From assembly GCA_016776925.1 (NCBI GenBank), contig JADHSL010000015.1, positions 1 to 42,002 of the forward strand: a stretch of DNA of 42,002 bases, written 5' to 3'. Both the position numbers and the translations under genes were made by a program. The notes under the pieces are model-generated. The model saw nothing but the letters and a program-made list of their open reading frames with translations. It had not been told where the DNA came from and searched no databases. This stretch comes from Pirellulales bacterium (GTDB taxonomy: Bacteria; Planctomycetota; Planctomycetia; Pirellulales; UBA1268). Positions 35,151-42,002 of the stretch are shown here, piece after piece (the first letter of the stretch is position 1; each line of letters starts with the position of its first letter).

Positions 35151-36179
35151 GTGGAAACGGTCCACACAATTGTTGTTGGCCGTGAAGCGATGGGGTGTCG
35201 CTTTGAGGTTATTTTCAACCTATTAGACAATAGTGTCGCAACATCGATCGGCACCGATGCTCTCAACATCATTGAGCATATTGAAGAGCAAATCTCGGTT
35301 TATCGACCATCGAGTGAAATTTCAGGAATCAATGAATCGTCTTCTACACGATGGCATGACCTGTCACCGGACGTGTTCGACTTATTGTTACTGGCAAAGC
35401 AACTCCACTCCCAAACCAACGGAGCCTTTGATGTAACCACAGGCCCACTCATCAAAGCCTGGGGGTTTCTTCAGAAACAAGGACGAACACCTTCGCCAGA
35501 AAAACTCGTCGAAGCCGTTGCGTGCTCTGGGATGAAAAATGTTGAATTTCATGAGCATGAACACAAAATACGTTTTCAGCAACCTGACGTTGAGATAAAC
35601 CTTGGGGCTATTGGCAAGGGGTGGGCAATTGATAAAGCGATAGACCACATTGACATGGAGGGTATCGAAAACTTTCTCATTCACGGTGGGCATAGCAGTG
35701 TCCGGAGCCGAGGTACGCGAGGTTTATCAGGACAACAAACTGGGCGTGATGGATGGCCTGTTGGGCTCCGGCATCCACTTCTTCGGGAGAAACGGATTGG
35801 CACAATCACGCTTCAAAACAAGGCACTAGGTACAAGCGGATCTGGTACTCAGTTTTTTATAGAAAAGGGACAGAAAATCGGCCACATACTCGATCCGCGA
35901 ACAGGCCAACCTGCCAGTGGTGTTCTCTCGGCAACCGTCCTTGCTGATACTGCAGCGGAGGCCGATGCATTGGCAACCGCGGCCTATATCTTGGGCCCGC
36001 AAGAAATTGACCACATTGCGCCTGATGGGAGTTCTGTGGCTGCAATACTCGTGGTTCAAGAAGAGCGAACCAGTCGATTGACTGCAATTTTAGCCAATCT
36101 CGACACCGAAGAATTTGTGCCGAATCAAACAACGCCGGGCCTAACGGTTATTCAGGCCAAAGACCACAGCCAGAAGTGA
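35151..36179 (+). CDS. apbE: FAD:protein FMN transferase
   Basis: ApbE attaches FMN covalently to flavoproteins of redox complexes such as NQR and RNF, using FAD. The 342 residues carry the family motifs G-A-F-D-V-T-T-G-P-L, N-L-G-A-I-G-K-G-W-A-I-D, and a C-terminal H-I-L-D-P-R-T-G followed by A-D-T-A-A-E-A-D-A-L-A-T. No signal peptide or lipobox is visible, unlike many ApbE proteins, so it should be cytoplasmic. The GTG at 35151 has GAGGAG upstream at good spacing. It follows the KAP-type NTPase by 25 nt and so is probably co-transcribed. No substrate flavoprotein is in the window. Confidence 0.93.
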   Translation: METVHTIVVGREAMGCRFEVIFNLLDNSVATSIGTDALNIIEHIEEQISVYRPSSEISGINESSSTRWHDLSPDVFDLLLLAKQLHSQTNGAFDVTTGPLIKAWGFLQKQGRTPSPEKLVEAVACSGMKNVEFHEHEHKIRFQQPDVEINLGAIGKGWAIDKAIDHIDMEGIENFLIHGGHSSVRSRGTRGLSGQQTGRDGWPVGLRHPLLREKRIGTITLQNKALGTSGSGTQFFIEKGQKIGHILDPRTGQPASGVLSATVLADTAAEADALATAAYILGPQEIDHIAPDGSSVAAILVVQEERTSRLTAILANLDTEEFVPNQTTPGLTVIQAKDHSQK

Positions 36180-36277
36180 CAGAAGATTGATCATTTTTAC
36201 ACATTTCATAATTTTCAGACTACACTAGAAATGTTCTCTGTTTCCAAAACAACCACTGTTTGAACAGGGATTTGTAA

Positions 36278-36370
36278 ATGACATCAGCACACTCGAATGG
36301 CTTTTCTGAGAAGGTGATCTTATCGTTTCGGCAAGACGACTCATTCGATTGGCTGGCGTTTCAGTACTGA
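36278..36370 (+). CDS. Possible 30-residue ORF upstream of dedA-like gene
   Basis: ATG 36278, with CAGGGAT about 5 to 8 nt upstream, opens 30 codons ending at TGA 36368-36370, 28 nt before the DedA start. Composition (Phe/Asp/Ser-rich, ending D-W-L-A-F-Q-Y) is protein-like, but the length gives little statistical support. It could be a leader peptide or a small protein. Confidence 0.25.
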   Translation: MTSAHSNGFSEKVILSFRQDDSFDWLAFQY

Positions 36371-36398
36371 ACCCCTTCCCCGTGCAATAACACTAGAT

Positions 36399-37187
36399 AT
36401 GATCCAATGGTTGGAGCAGGGTTCGTATCTTGGAATCGTGCTTTTTCTGACACTCACTGGCTTGGGGCTACCGGTCCCTGAAGAAGTGCCCATTGTGGCC
36501 GCTGGCGTAGCCAGTAGAGCCGAAGCTTTGGATTGGTGGTGGGCACTGCCAGCATGCCTGGTTGGGGCGTTACTCGGCGACAGCCTGATGTACGCAATCG
36601 GACGCTTTTTCGGGGCACGATTTCTGAGAGAACACCGCCTTCTAAGTGGATTCCTCACAGAAGAGCGAGAGAAGAAGATCGAACTTCTCATCCAACAACA
36701 TGGAATTAAGGCGTTCTTTGCAGCCCGGTTTCTTGTTGGACTGCGAAGCCCCTTCTACCTCACAGCAGGTATTCTTCGAGTGAAGTACCGGTGGTTTCTC
36801 TTCGCTGATTTTATCTGTGCTTCCATTGTTATCAGTGCTTTTTTTGGCTTGGCGTATGCCTTTGGGGACCGTATCACCGGACTCATCCAGTCTGCAGAAA
36901 AAGGCCTCACACTGGTTGTGCTTGGAGCCGGCATCGTTGCCTTTGCCGTCGCCGCATTCCTATGGTTCCGAAAACGTAGAATGCATATTCTCGATGAGAA
37001 TCCTGATAGCCTTCTTGAAAATCGTGAACTGATATTTGGGCCAGCAGCCGATCGCCTTAGTGACAGCAGTGTTTCAGCCGCCCCGCATCAGACTGAACAC
37101 GTGAACGAGGAACGGTTTTCGTCTGAAACCAAGCACGAATCCCATTCCAAGGAAGCCAAAACCACATCATTGACAACCGATGATTGA
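36399..37187 (+). CDS. DedA-family membrane protein
   Basis: 262 residues with at least four hydrophobic segments. Family marks are the N-terminal amphipathic helix, G-L-P-V-P-E-E, G-D-S-L-M-Y-A-I-G-R with conserved Asp, and R-F-L-V-G-L-R-S-P-F-Y-L-T-A-G. DedA (VTT-domain) proteins help move lipid carriers such as undecaprenyl phosphate and polar lipids across the inner membrane. The last 65 residues form a charged cytoplasmic tail that is not part of the family core. The start is the ATG at 36399. It precedes the sigma-54 regulator in the same direction. Confidence 0.92.
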   Translation: MIQWLEQGSYLGIVLFLTLTGLGLPVPEEVPIVAAGVASRAEALDWWWALPACLVGALLGDSLMYAIGRFFGARFLREHRLLSGFLTEEREKKIELLIQQHGIKAFFAARFLVGLRSPFYLTAGILRVKYRWFLFADFICASIVISAFFGLAYAFGDRITGLIQSAEKGLTLVVLGAGIVAFAVAAFLWFRKRRMHILDENPDSLLENRELIFGPAADRLSDSSVSAAPHQTEHVNEERFSSETKHESHSKEAKTTSLTTDD

Positions 37188-37214
37188 TCAGCGGTATCGT
37201 GGTACCAAGGCACG

Positions 37215-37231
37215 GTTGTAACGATTACAAC
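37215..37231. promoter_or_regulatory. 17-bp palindrome upstream of the sigma-54 regulator gene
   Basis: GTTGTAA-CGA-TTACAAC is a perfect 7-bp dyad with a 3-base spacer, about 170 nt before the regulator's start codon and 28 nt after the DedA stop. It looks like an operator for a dimeric repressor or activator, possibly autoregulatory. A TGGTACCA palindrome lies just before it. Confidence 0.4.
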
Positions 37232-37401
37232 ACATTGGTGACCACGCACTGAAATATATATTGGTTATATGGCTGAGAGAGACTTTTCTGGTGGCGTTCT
37301 GTGGCCTAGGAATCTATGGAGTTTTACATTCCGCCACCGTACTCAACGTGAAACCCGGATACTTGTCATCCGGCACGTTGCTCAGTCTCCAGGAAATAGC
37401 G

Positions 37402-38859
37402 ATGCCAGCATTCCAGAATCAGGCAACTCCTCAGGCCGTCGCAAACTCGAGCAAGCATGTATGGAACCGGATACTTGTCGTTGACGATGATCGCCGAATG
37501 GCCTCTCGCATTGCCCAATGGCTCTGTTCACTTGGATGGCATGCCACTGCAGCAGGTGATGTCACAGATGCCATTAAAAAGATTGGTCGTCATCGCTACG
37601 ATTTCTGCATTCTTGATGGGAAACTCCCTGATAACGGAAGTGTTCGCCTAGCGACCTTGCTTCGCTCGGTCTGGGAAGAGGCCCACCTGATTACTTTTGG
37701 AACAACAACTGCGCAGGAAACCATTCTTGCACTTCACGCAGATACTATTCTCACTGCACCGATTAATGACACGGAACTGCTGAACGCCCTCGATACGGTT
37801 CGAAAACAGAAAATAACATCAGACGTACGCGAATCGACAACGCCTTGCAGCCCGGTCAAAAACCAAGAAATACTTGGAACCAGTCCAGCGATGCGCGAAG
37901 TATCACGAGTCATTCAGAGAATCGCCCCGACAACTGCAACGGTTTTAATAACCGGAGAGAGCGGCACAGGCAAGTCTTTACTCGCTCGAGAGATTCATCA
38001 CAGGAGCACTCGTTCGAGCAACCAACTCGTTGAGGTTGCCTGCGGAAGCCTGACAGAATCATTACTTGAAAGTGAACTCTTTGGGCACAATGCTGGTGCA
38101 TTCACTGGTGCCACTACATCACGAGATGGAATGTTTACACGCGCCGATAGAGGCTCAATCTTCCTCGATGAAATTGCGACCGCCACTCCGGCAATGCAGG
38201 TGAAATTGCTGCGTGTTTTGCAGGATTTTGAATTTGAACCTGTTGGTGGCTCACAAACAAAGCAAGTCGACGCCCGAGTCATTCTTGCGACGCATGAAAA
38301 TCTGGAAGAACTTGTCCAGTGTGGCAAATTTCGTGAAGACCTTTTCTGGCGAATAAATGTCATCAAAATTGAGCTACCTCCTCTGCGAGAAAGACGAGAA
38401 GACATACAACCTCTCGCCGAGCACTTCCTCAGACGTGTCATGGGGCAAACCGGAAGAGAAATAGAGGGCTTTACAAATGCAGCTATCGAGTGCCTTGAGT
38501 CACACCACTGGCCCGGGAACGTGCGAGAACTCATTCATGCAGTCGAACGGGCTGCCTTCCTTGGTTCAGGTAAGCAATTGGATGTGACAGACCTTCCGCT
38601 TCGAGTGATAGAGGGAGCAGGGAGTAGACGAACAGCTCGCTCAGAAACCATGCCCCAAAAAGCCATTGACGACTCTCTTAAAGCGCAGATGGCTGCGCCC
38701 GAAAGGCGTCTTATCTTAGATGCCCTGCGTCAGCACAACTGGCGCCGAGATGCCGCAGCTAAATCACTCGGCATCAATCGGACGACGCTCTACAAGAAAG
38801 CTAAGAGGCTTGGTGTTGATCTTGCCGGAATAGGCCGAAATCAATCCAAATCCCTGTAG
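37402..38859 (+). CDS. Sigma-54-dependent response regulator
   Basis: 485 residues: an N-terminal REC domain (23-135), a central AAA+ domain (about 155-385) and a C-terminal Fis-type helix-turn-helix (about 435-475). The AAA+ part has Walker A G-E-S-G-T-G-K-S, the sigma-54-contacting G-A-F-T-G-A loop and Walker B G-S-I-F-L-D-E. The HTH reads [17 protein letters not shown]. The REC domain keeps the acidic pair D28/D29 and the phosphoacceptor D72, but the conserved Lys before Pro is Ala 119, so phosphorylation-driven activation may be altered. I chose ATG 37402 with AGGAAATAGC upstream; the open frame to a TTG at 37261 adds an unlikely hydrophobic stretch. No histidine kinase is adjacent. Confidence 0.93.
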   Translation: MPAFQNQATPQAVANSSKHVWNRILVVDDDRRMASRIAQWLCSLGWHATAAGDVTDAIKKIGRHRYDFCILDGKLPDNGSVRLATLLRSVWEEAHLITFGTTTAQETILALHADTILTAPINDTELLNALDTVRKQKITSDVRESTTPCSPVKNQEILGTSPAMREVSRVIQRIAPTTATVLITGESGTGKSLLAREIHHRSTRSSNQLVEVACGSLTESLLESELFGHNAGAFTGATTSRDGMFTRADRGSIFLDEIATATPAMQVKLLRVLQDFEFEPVGGSQTKQVDARVILATHENLEELVQCGKFREDLFWRINVIKIELPPLRERREDIQPLAEHFLRRVMGQTGREIEGFTNAAIECLESHHWPGNVRELIHAVERAAFLGSGKQLDVTDLPLRVIEGAGSRRTARSETMPQKAIDDSLKAQMAAPERRLILDALRQHNWRRDAAAKSLGINRTTLYKKAKRLGVDLAGIGRNQSKSL

Positions 38860-38892
38860 ATCTCTGTAACGCAACTTTCTGAAAAAAAGTTT

Positions 38893-41800
38893 CTAGACAA
38901 GTCCCGGGTCTACAAAAATACTATCAGCGGATTCATCACTGTCTTCAGCAAAGGAAAACGTACTGTTCTCATTTGCTGCCACACTCGCAGCCCATCCTGC
39001 AGCAATATCAGCAAAGGCTTGTGCTCGAGAGGCAGCTGAATCCCGAGACTCAGCAAGTACTTTTGTGTCAACGTCTGAAAGTACACTCGAAACGTCGATC
39101 ACATCAGCTCTCCGGAAGCTTCCCTCGTGCCGCAACAGCATCTGCCTTGGTGCTGACGCAGAGCCACTATCAGGGCCTTGGCTTCCACCACTTACTCCTG
39201 CGATCATTGCAGCATCAAGCATTGAAACAGTTCCATTCCCGCTCACATCTGCCACGAGCGAAGGAATCACGACAGGATAATTAACAAGCCCACTATCCAG
39301 CCGCATCGCGAGTCTCGCTGCGAGGGCTGAATCTGCTGAACTATAAGCACCATCACCACTGGTATCACCTAGTGCTGCTACCAGTTGAACAGCATTACTT
39401 CCACCAACAGTAATGGTGCTGTTACTTACAACTGATTCTAAACTGAGAAGTGCTGATGATCCATTTTCAGCTGCCGTGTCAACCTGAGCCATTACATTCG
39501 CTATTGTCAATTGACCTGCAGGAGCCCCTCCGCCATCTGGGAAAGATTCCGTCGCATCAAACCTCAAGGCAATTCGCCCCGGCTCTAGAACTTCTGTTGA
39601 AAAAGTCACAAATTCCGGCAGGTTAACCGCAGGCACAATATCTGAAACATCTAGCAACTCCGGATTGAAACTGAAAATAGCATCGAGTGAACGAACAGAT
39701 CCATCAGACTCCAAAACAAGCGGAATCCCTGATTCACTCCCAACTGGAACATGTACGTCTTGCCCAGGCCCCCTCGCAAAACTCGGAATAGCTAACCGAA
39801 CTGTTGGCACTTCTGAAATCGTGAACGTGCCGTTGTAGCTATCACCAGCTTCCTCATCGGCATTGCCATCCAGCAACTCTCCGGTCACTGTTTGGAATGC
39901 ATCACTTCCGCTGCGAACGACTACTGAATATGAGTCAATGGCAAGTGCACCATTCGCAACGAACTGCAAGCTACGACCATCAGCAGCGATGACTAAAGAC
40001 CCGTTCACATCCCCCGTTGTCGCTCCACGAAGAGTTATGTCAGATTCACCAAAGATGCCCATAGCGTCATAGAGATTCACAACACCCACATCAATTGGCC
40101 TACTAAATGAAACCCGAAAACCATCAGTGGCACTTACTAATTCGGTGACATAAAGCGTCTCGACTTGGTTTTCAATCTGAATAGAGATAATTTCCTCGAA
40201 GGACTCTCCTTCACCGTCAGTCACTCGAATACGGATTCCTCGAGTTGCACCAGACTCAAAATCAAAGGATGTGGTTGTAATCAATTGCCTACCATCAACT
40301 GAGAACGACGCGTTGTCACTATCGCCTTCTCCGGCTACAAGCTCAAAGGTGAATGAATCTCCGTAGTCAGGATCAATGGCTTCCAGCAGTCCAATGACCG
40401 TGCCAGCCGGGCTGTTCTCGACAACAGTGGTCGAGGAGAGAGTAATCCCTGTTGGCGCTCTGTTACCAACTGCTACGACATGAATACCATCATCATCAAA
40501 AACAGGAATCATGCCCTCATTCAGACTAGCTCCTCTTACATCAAGCACATGAGTTTGGTCTTTTTCCGCATTCGTTGGCACTGTGGCCAGAAGACGAGCT
40601 ACCTCGTAGCTTCCAGCTGCAAGTGGTTGCGGCGAAAAGAATCCGACTACCGCATGGCCTGGCTCAAGCACATTAATTAATGACAAGGCACCAGCAGGCA
40701 TACCCGCCGCTAATTCAACACCAGAAATATTCAGTAATTCAGGGTTGTAAAACAACTCCATATCAAGTGACATGACTCCTTCTAATGCCGTCACAACGAT
40801 TGGAATACCACCAGCAGAGGAGGCTGGAACATTAACTTCTTGGCCTGCAGTCTCAAAAAATCCTGGGACACCCACAATCGCAGTGCCGACCGACAGCGGC
40901 TCAATCGTAAATGTTGACACATAGTTGTCGCCCACCACTCCGTCACTGTTTCCATCTAGCAGGCGACCATCAACTGCCACTACTCCATTCTCTCCACTTC
41001 GAACAGTAAGTGTGTATTCACCGGCATCCAGAACACCGTTATTTACCACCAAACGAAAACCATTCTGGTCGTCGTCGATCGCAATAGCTGATTCAATCAG
41101 GTTTCCATCTGTATCCCGCAACGTCACGTCGAGAAATTCAGGAGCAGCTGCTCGATTGTGGAGATCAAGATTCGATACATCGAGCTGGCCAGTAAATCGA
41201 ATACGAAAACCATCTCGATCTGGAACAAGTTCCTCAACAAGAAGTCCCTCTGGAACATCTGTGACAACGATCGTGAAGACTCGGTCCACCGACTCTCCCG
41301 TGGCATCAGTGGCACGCACCCTGATCGAGTGCGATTCACTCGTCTCAAAATCGAATTGTCCCGTTGTCACTAGAGTACTGCCATCAATTGCGAATAGCGT
41401 ATTGCCATCACTGCCCTCACCATTCACCAACGATAGAGTGTGAGAGTCACCAACGTCCTCATCAAGTACCGTGAACTCCCCGACAGATGTGCCAACCCCT
41501 GCCGTCTCAGGTACTACTCCGTCTGATAAGAGTATGACTGCTGGGGCATCGTTCCGATCAGTAATTGAAATAACAAACGTCTTCTCAAAAGAATCATCAC
41601 CAGAAACTGCTTTCACTCGAATTGTGTATGAGTTGTCGGCTTCGTAATCAAAAGAGCTTGTTGTCTTTAAGATGTTCCCACTTATTGAGAACCTATTGTT
41701 GTCATCAGAACCGTTTCCACGAGCCAAGGAATACCTGATGTTTTCACCACCCGCTGCTTCAAGAACGCCTACGAGTGATCCCGCAGGCAGATTCTCGTCA

Positions 41801-42002
41801 ACTTGGGAATTACCAAGGGAAATATTGGTGATTGGATCAGGGGCAACGAGGGCGTCGAGAGTCACAGCCAACGCAATAGACCCGGTAGCTCCACTCCATC
41901 CATCGACTGCAATCTGGTATGCCTGCCCGGCTGTGGCTTCAAAGGTAACGCGGCTTTGCAGCACAACTCCATAATCAATATCGTCGTTGCTAGTAATTCG
42001 TG
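38893..42002 (-). CDS. Giant cadherin / cohesin-like / dockerin exoprotein (N-terminus off the window)
   Basis: The frame is open through the right edge, with about 1035 residues visible. From the edge inward: a beta-rich segment with R-V-T-F-E-A-T-A-G-Q-A-Y (PPC-like), then two cadherin-like repeats, an Ig-like domain and a cohesin-like domain. A third cadherin, a second Ig-like and a second cohesin-like domain follow. The C-terminus has a dockerin-like pair of calcium loops: D-T-S-G-D-G-x5-D near 41 codons after the last strand, and D-V-S-G-N-G-x5-D. A hydrophilic Ser/Ala-rich tail ends the protein. Such proteins are cell-surface adhesins or scaffolds in planctomycetes. The Ig-like plus cohesin-like unit occurs twice, an internal duplication. 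The true start and export signal lie beyond the window. Confidence 0.88.
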   Translation of the reverse strand, partial: RITSNDDIDYGVVLQSRVTFEATAGQAYQIAVDGWSGATGSIALAVTLDALVAPDPITNISLGNSQVDENLPAGSLVGVLEAAGGENIRYSLARGNGSDDNNRFSISGNILKTTSSFDYEADNSYTIRVKAVSGDDSFEKTFVISITDRNDAPAVILLSDGVVPETAGVGTSVGEFTVLDEDVGDSHTLSLVNGEGSDGNTLFAIDGSTLVTTGQFDFETSESHSIRVRATDATGESVDRVFTIVVTDVPEGLLVEELVPDRDGFRIRFTGQLDVSNLDLHNRAAAPEFLDVTLRDTDGNLIESAIAIDDDQNGFRLVVNNGVLDAGEYTLTVRSGENGVVAVDGRLLDGNSDGVVGDNYVSTFTIEPLSVGTAIVGVPGFFETAGQEVNVPASSAGGIPIVVTALEGVMSLDMELFYNPELLNISGVELAAGMPAGALSLINVLEPGHAVVGFFSPQPLAAGSYEVARLLATVPTNAEKDQTHVLDVRGASLNEGMIPVFDDDGIHVVAVGNRAPTGITLSSTTVVENSPAGTVIGLLEAIDPDYGDSFTFELVAGEGDSDNASFSVDGRQLITTTSFDFESGATRGIRIRVTDGEGESFEEIISIQIENQVETLYVTELVSATDGFRVSFSRPIDVGVVNLYDAMGIFGESDITLRGATTGDVNGSLVIAADGRSLQFVANGALAIDSYSVVVRSGSDAFQTVTGELLDGNADEEAGDSYNGTFTISEVPTVRLAIPSFARGPGQDVHVPVGSESGIPLVLESDGSVRSLDAIFSFNPELLDVSDIVPAVNLPEFVTFSTEVLEPGRIALRFDATESFPDGGGAPAGQLTIANVMAQVDTAAENGSSALLSLESVVSNSTITVGGSNAVQLVAALGDTSGDGAYSSADSALAARLAMRLDSGLVNYPVVIPSLVADVSGNGTVSMLDAAMIAGVSGGSQGPDSGSASAPRQMLLRHEGSFRRADVIDVSSVLSDVDTKVLAESRDSAASRAQAFADIAAGWAASVAANENSTFSFAEDSDESADSIFVDPGLV

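Noticed and set aside
37365-37390. GGCACG followed by TTGC, resembling a sigma-54 promoter upstream of the sigma-54 regulator
   Set aside because: GG-to-GC spacing is too short for a sigma-54 promoter.
38873-38891. AACTTT/AAAGTT hairpin between convergent genes
   Set aside because: Only six AT-rich pairs and no U-run; too weak to call a terminator.
1-42002. Mobile elements, prophage or CRISPR arrays
   Set aside because: No transposase, integrase, att-like repeat beside the tRNA, or spaced direct-repeat array was seen on either strand.

Overview
The window looks like chromosomal DNA of a planctomycete, probably Pirellulaceae-like. This is inferred from gene content, not from a database search. 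Pointers are an N-terminal LEPR-type motif on a tandem cellulose-binding protein at the left edge, a giant cadherin/cohesin-like/dockerin exoprotein at the right edge, small secreted Cys-rich and lipobox peptides, a zinc-ribbon/GYF_2-type protein, CMP-KDO synthetase (hence lipopolysaccharide), and an mraZ that is not followed by mraW or a dcw cluster. Base composition looks balanced by eye, and Shine-Dalgarno signals are patchy. There is no phage, IS element or CRISPR array.

Layout. Positions 1-3359 (all minus strand): CBM2 exoprotein (cut by the edge), a weakly supported Cys/His-rich ORF, mraZ with two TTTGTGGG boxes upstream, and a small lipoprotein. Positions 3683-11421 (all plus): a tightly packed run of secreted TPR-CHAT protein, TSUP permease (ATGA overlap), ABC ATPase, ABC-2 permease and secreted TPR protein. 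Positions 11431-17711 are housekeeping: kdsB, glmS, mutY, tmk, holB. Positions 17926-22955: an unrecognised 1163-residue exported protein with disordered linkers, then fumC. Positions 23013-26630: a secreted HExxH metallopeptidase, a secreted proline-rich SNase-like protein, a CPXCG zinc-ribbon protein and tRNA-Gly(CCC). Positions 26782-32619: an AsmA-like membrane protein, a Cys-rich secreted peptide sharing a hairpin terminator region, a lipoprotein divergent from a c-type cytochrome, a ClpP-like protein and a zinc-ribbon/GYF_2 protein. Positions 32959-38859 (all plus): secreted protein, KAP-type membrane NTPase, ApbE, a possible 30-residue ORF, DedA and a sigma-54 response regulator. Positions 38893-42002 (minus): the adhesin-like giant.

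How the genes may work together. kdsB and glmS feed envelope precursors (KDO and amino sugar). tmk-holB is a conserved DNA-synthesis pair. The 3683-11421 run is the best candidate for an uncharacterised system: a periplasmic TPR-CHAT protein whose His/Cys dyad appears to be missing, coupled to a TSUP permease and an ABC exporter. The 32959-36179 run (secreted protein, KAP NTPase, ApbE) is a second candidate.

A recurring theme is family members with one or more changed key residues: CHAT, MutY, SNase, ClpP-like and the REC domain. A second theme is exact 15-bp in-frame tandem duplications in linkers of three unrelated exported proteins. Both are read by eye and need alignment to confirm.
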